Part shown: positions 12,110 through 14,176 of the stretch, piece after piece
How positions within the stretch are numbered: the first letter of the stretch is position 1
How the letters are laid out: each line of letters begins with the position of its first letter
Assembly: GCA_002438505.1 (NCBI GenBank)
Contig: DJPI01000060.1
Coordinates: forward strand, 1 to 14,176
Length of the DNA: 14,176 nt
Direction: 5' to 3'
Source of the DNA: Ruminococcaceae bacterium UBA6416
Lineage (GTDB): Bacteria > Bacillota > Clostridia > Oscillospirales > Acutalibacteraceae
Notes under the pieces: generated by a model
Told to the model about the DNA's origin: nothing
What the model saw: the letters and a program-made list of their open reading frames with translations, nothing else
Databases searched by the model: none
Position numbers and translations under genes: made by a program

Positions 12110-13348
12110 ATGAAAAAAAACACGCTGCGCGTCATTGCCGTCGGATTATTTTTTGTCATTCTTATCTGCTTTGTTTTCATCGTTATCAATTTTGATTCCG
12201 AACGCTTTGAGGACGGGCTGAATCTGCCCGGAATTTTCGGGAAAGACAGCCTTTCCTCCTCAACAACCAAGCTTTATGCCGGAAATCCCCGCTTTCCGGA
12301 GGACGCGGAAAACCGCATAATATCCTTCACCCCAAATTCGGATTTTGTCAAGAATATCGGACGGACATATTTTGAAAGCGGAACGCTCTGGTTTTCAATG
12401 TCCGGAAGCGGCCTCTCCTTCCTTTGCGATGGAGAGAGCGCAACGATTGAATGCCTTGTTAAAAACTCCGTGTCCGTTCCGTATAACCACAGGCCGCGCG
12501 TGCTTGTTCTTGTCAACGGAGAAACAAAAGCGGACGTTATTCTTGAAAATGAGCGCGAAAGCATCACCGTTGACCTCTCTTCCGTGAGCGGCGACGCCGA
12601 GGTTCAGCTTCTTAAAGCCTCTGAATCAATGTACTCAACGGTCGGCGTTGACTCAATAACCGTCAACGCCAAGGGCGACATCTGCCCCGCGCCGCAGAGG
12701 GACATCAGAATTGAATTCATCGGAGACTCAATAACGGCCGGCTACGGTCTTGACGAGGAAAACGCAAACGCCGCCTTTTCAACCCGAACGGAAAATTTTT
12801 CCGAGACCTATGCTTTTCTTGCCGCAAAGGAGCTTGCCGCCGATTGCTATGCGGTTGCCTTTTCCGGCTATGGCGTATATACCGGATTTTCATCAAACGG
12901 AAGCGCAAACGATTATGTCATCTTCAATCATTACACCTCAACTCTTTCAAATTCAGCCGATGCCCCGGACTGGAACTTTTCCTCCTTTGCGCCGAACATT
13001 GTTGTTGTGAACCTCGGAACGAACGATGCCTCATATTGCAGCACGCAAAGCAGCATTGACTCTTTTGTCAGCGAATACAAGCGTCTGCTCGGCCTCATCA
13101 GGCAGCAAAACGGCTCGGCATACATTCTCTGCGTTCTCGGCGATATGAACAATTCGCTTTATCCGGCCATTGAGCGCGCCGCGCAGGAGTATAAAAACGA
13201 AACCGGAGATTCAAGCGTAAAATGCGCAACGCTTTCCTTTGAAATGGGAACATACGGAAGCACCATTGACGGCCACCCGAACAAGCAGTCAAACGCGCTT
13301 GCGGCTCAGACTCTTGTCAGTGAGCTGCGCTCCCTTGTCACCGGATAA
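12110..13348 (+). CDS. Membrane-anchored SGNH hydrolase, CE2-like acetyl esterase
   Basis: The 412-residue protein has an N-terminal membrane anchor (about 7-28). A beta-sandwich domain follows (about 55-190, with RTYFESGTLWFSMSGSG and RVLVLVNGE), and then a C-terminal SGNH hydrolase. Catalytic blocks are GDSITAGYG (205-213; nucleophile Ser207), FSGYGV (251-256; oxyanion Gly), NLGTND (301-306; Asn305) and IDGHPNKQSN (386-395; Asp387 and His389). This two-domain layout is that of carbohydrate esterase family 2, which deacetylates xylan or other acetylated glycans; here it would act at the cell surface. The ATG at 12110 is preferred to the adjacent GTG at 12107 because GGGAGG ends 6 nt before it. 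It has its own promoter and terminator. A different acyl-ester or glycan substrate remains possible. Confidence 0.87.
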   Translation: MKKNTLRVIAVGLFFVILICFVFIVINFDSERFEDGLNLPGIFGKDSLSSSTTKLYAGNPRFPEDAENRIISFTPNSDFVKNIGRTYFESGTLWFSMSGSGLSFLCDGESATIECLVKNSVSVPYNHRPRVLVLVNGETKADVILENERESITVDLSSVSGDAEVQLLKASESMYSTVGVDSITVNAKGDICPAPQRDIRIEFIGDSITAGYGLDEENANAAFSTRTENFSETYAFLAAKELAADCYAVAFSGYGVYTGFSSNGSANDYVIFNHYTSTLSNSADAPDWNFSSFAPNIVVVNLGTNDASYCSTQSSIDSFVSEYKRLLGLIRQQNGSAYILCVLGDMNNSLYPAIERAAQEYKNETGDSSVKCATLSFEMGTYGSTIDGHPNKQSNALAAQTLVSELRSLVTG

Positions 13349-13370
13349 CAAACTTCAAACACTGAATTCC

Positions 13371-13400
13371 GGGCTGCCGCATTTTGCGCAGCCCTTTTTT
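13371..13400 (+). terminator. Rho-independent terminator after the esterase gene
   Basis: GGGCTG-C-CGC (13371-13380) pairs with GCGCAGCCC (13386-13394), with one bulged C, and six T follow (13395-13400). Confidence 0.85.
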
Positions 13401-13433
13401 CTGTCCTTTGTCCTTATTCCTTTCTGCGGCATA

Positions 13434-13461
13434 TGATATAATGACCTGCAAAGTATGCAGG
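13434..13461 (+). promoter_or_regulatory. Extended -10 promoter with an adjacent palindrome, holin cassette
   Basis: TGATATAAT (13434-13442) is an extended -10 element with no convincing -35. Just downstream, CCTGCA (13445-13450) and TGCAGG (13456-13461) form a perfect 6-bp inverted repeat around AAGTA, covering the expected start site near 13449. That position suits a repressor operator; a leader hairpin is the alternative. The ribosome site GGAGGTGA lies just before the ATG at 13481. Confidence 0.55.
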
Positions 13462-13480
13462 CAACTGCGGAGGTGACAGG

Positions 13481-13762
13481 ATGAACGATACTGTGATAAT
13501 CTCCCTTGTTGCGCTTGTTGGCTCGCTCGCCGGAACCTTTGGCGGAATTCTGACCTCAACCCGGCTCACGACATACCGGATTGAGCAGCTTGAAAAAAAG
13601 GCTCAGGAACAAAAAAGTCTGATTGAGCGAACCTTTAAGCTTGAAAAGGAGCGCGATGTCATGAACGAGCGGCTTCGCGCAATGGAAACGCGCCTTTCGC
13701 AGCTTGGGGAGGAAAAAGCAAAGCCTGCTTCGTGCCAATGCAAAAAGGAGGAAAAGGAATGA
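13481..13762 (+). CDS. XhlA-like holin-associated membrane protein
   Basis: A 93-residue protein with one N-terminal membrane helix (about 5-25, Gly/Ala/Leu-rich). It is followed by TTYRIEQLEKK and a charged heptad-patterned coiled coil (about 33-78), then a short polar tail with CQC. This layout is typical of the small protein encoded next to the holin in clostridial prophages and resembles hemolysin XhlA, which works with a holin to make membrane lesions. Its stop overlaps the next start as ATGA, so the pair is translationally coupled. The role as a holin partner is inferred from layout and neighbour. Confidence 0.75.
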   Translation: MNDTVIISLVALVGSLAGTFGGILTSTRLTTYRIEQLEKKAQEQKSLIERTFKLEKERDVMNERLRAMETRLSQLGEEKAKPASCQCKKEEKE

Positions 13763-14010
13763 AGCTCAACTGGAAAGTTAGGCTCAGGAACCCGGTGTTC
13801 TGGCTGACATTTATTCCGGCGCTCGCGGCATTTGCGTATTCGGTACTGGGTCTTTTCGGAATTGTTCCGCGCTTTGCGCAGGACGCGGCGGTGAATGTCG
13901 GCTCGGCGGCCGTTTCCGCGCTGACGGCGGTCGGCGTTCTCATTGACCCAACAACAAAGGGCGTTAAGGACAGCAAGGATGCCCTTGAATATGAGGAGCC
14001 GAAAGGATAA
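13759..14010 (+). CDS. Phi-LC3-family phage holin
   Basis: An 83-residue protein matching the phi-LC3-type holin pattern: MKLNWKVRLRNPVFW at the N-terminus, two membrane helices (about 13-34 and 46-62), the family hallmark DPTTKGVKDSKDALEY (63-78) and a short charged tail. Phage holins of this family make pores that release endolysin at lysis. The start at 13759 follows AAGGAGGAAAAGG and overlaps the upstream stop; a GTG frame start at 13732 would lie inside the partner gene. No endolysin or other phage gene is seen on either side, and a strong terminator follows directly. This suggests a stand-alone or remnant cassette. Confidence 0.85.
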   Translation: MKLNWKVRLRNPVFWLTFIPALAAFAYSVLGLFGIVPRFAQDAAVNVGSAAVSALTAVGVLIDPTTKGVKDSKDALEYEEPKG

Positions 14011-14024
14011 TCCGCACACGGGAA

Positions 14025-14063
14025 AACCGCCGCGCAGCCAAAAAAGCTGCGCGGCGGTTGTTA
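14025..14063 (+). terminator. Strong terminator after the holin gene
   Basis: AACCGCCGCGCAGC (14025-14038) and GCTGCGCGGCGGTT (14046-14059) form a perfect 14-bp GC-rich stem over an A-rich 7-nt loop, followed by GTTATTT. It could also serve transcripts arriving on the minus strand. The remaining bases to 14176 show only small inverted repeats and no supported gene. Confidence 0.8.
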
Positions 14064-14176
14064 TTTGCAATCCGGCTGTAAAAGCGGCCGGCTTTCAAAG
14101 CCGAGTCCGCATTGAATTTAATTGCAGAGATTTTTATGTTCTGCAAAAGGCAAGGTTTTTGCCATCTTTGCATTAA

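Noticed and set aside
12274..12567. Minus-strand open frames opposite the esterase gene and similar shadows elsewhere
   Set aside because: They lie within strongly supported genes, lack ribosome sites and show no domain motifs.

Overview
The window looks like a chromosomal piece of a low-to-mid GC Gram-positive, most likely a gut-type clostridium (Oscillospiraceae/Ruminococcaceae-like). Pointers are strong AGGAGG-type ribosome sites, consensus sigma-A promoters, U-tract terminators, a clostridial type I toxin locus and a phi-LC3-type holin. No rRNA, tRNA, CRISPR array or insertion sequence was recognised, so the taxonomic placement is inference.

Left end (1-779): a repeat-rich intergenic zone. 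Two diverged copies of a repeat (12-bp core plus a 62-bp block, with arrays of 7-bp units) flank a compact locus that reads as a type I toxin-antitoxin module. It has a 30-residue membrane peptide (350-442) with a consensus promoter, a Shine-Dalgarno held in a GNRA hairpin, and a terminator at 562-588. A convergent antisense RNA starts from a perfect-spacing promoter whose -35 box sits inside that terminator.

Middle (780-9941, all minus strand): one tightly packed operon for phenylalanine/tyrosine synthesis. In transcription order it holds an aminotransferase, pheA (chorismate mutase-prephenate dehydratase-ACT), aroB, aroC, an aroE-aroK fusion, aroQ, aroA, tyrA and a DAHP synthase. Together these cover every step from PEP plus erythrose-4-phosphate to chorismate and on to phenylpyruvate, 4-hydroxyphenylpyruvate and the final transamination. 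Four junctions are ATGA overlaps and the rest are 4-26 bp apart. A promoter at 10028-10056 overlaps an 18-bp perfect-arm palindrome, a candidate operator.

Right part (9942-14176): single genes with their own signals. These are a secreted HSL-family alpha/beta hydrolase (+), a cysteine-rich protein made of two DUF305-like halves (-), a membrane-anchored CE2-like SGNH esterase (+), and a two-gene holin cassette (XhlA-like plus phi-LC3-like) with its own promoter, palindrome and terminator but no endolysin in view.

The most promising items for follow-up are the type I toxin-antitoxin locus with its flanking repeats, the duplicated 20-cysteine DUF305-like protein, the palindrome at the aro promoter, and the stand-alone holin cassette.
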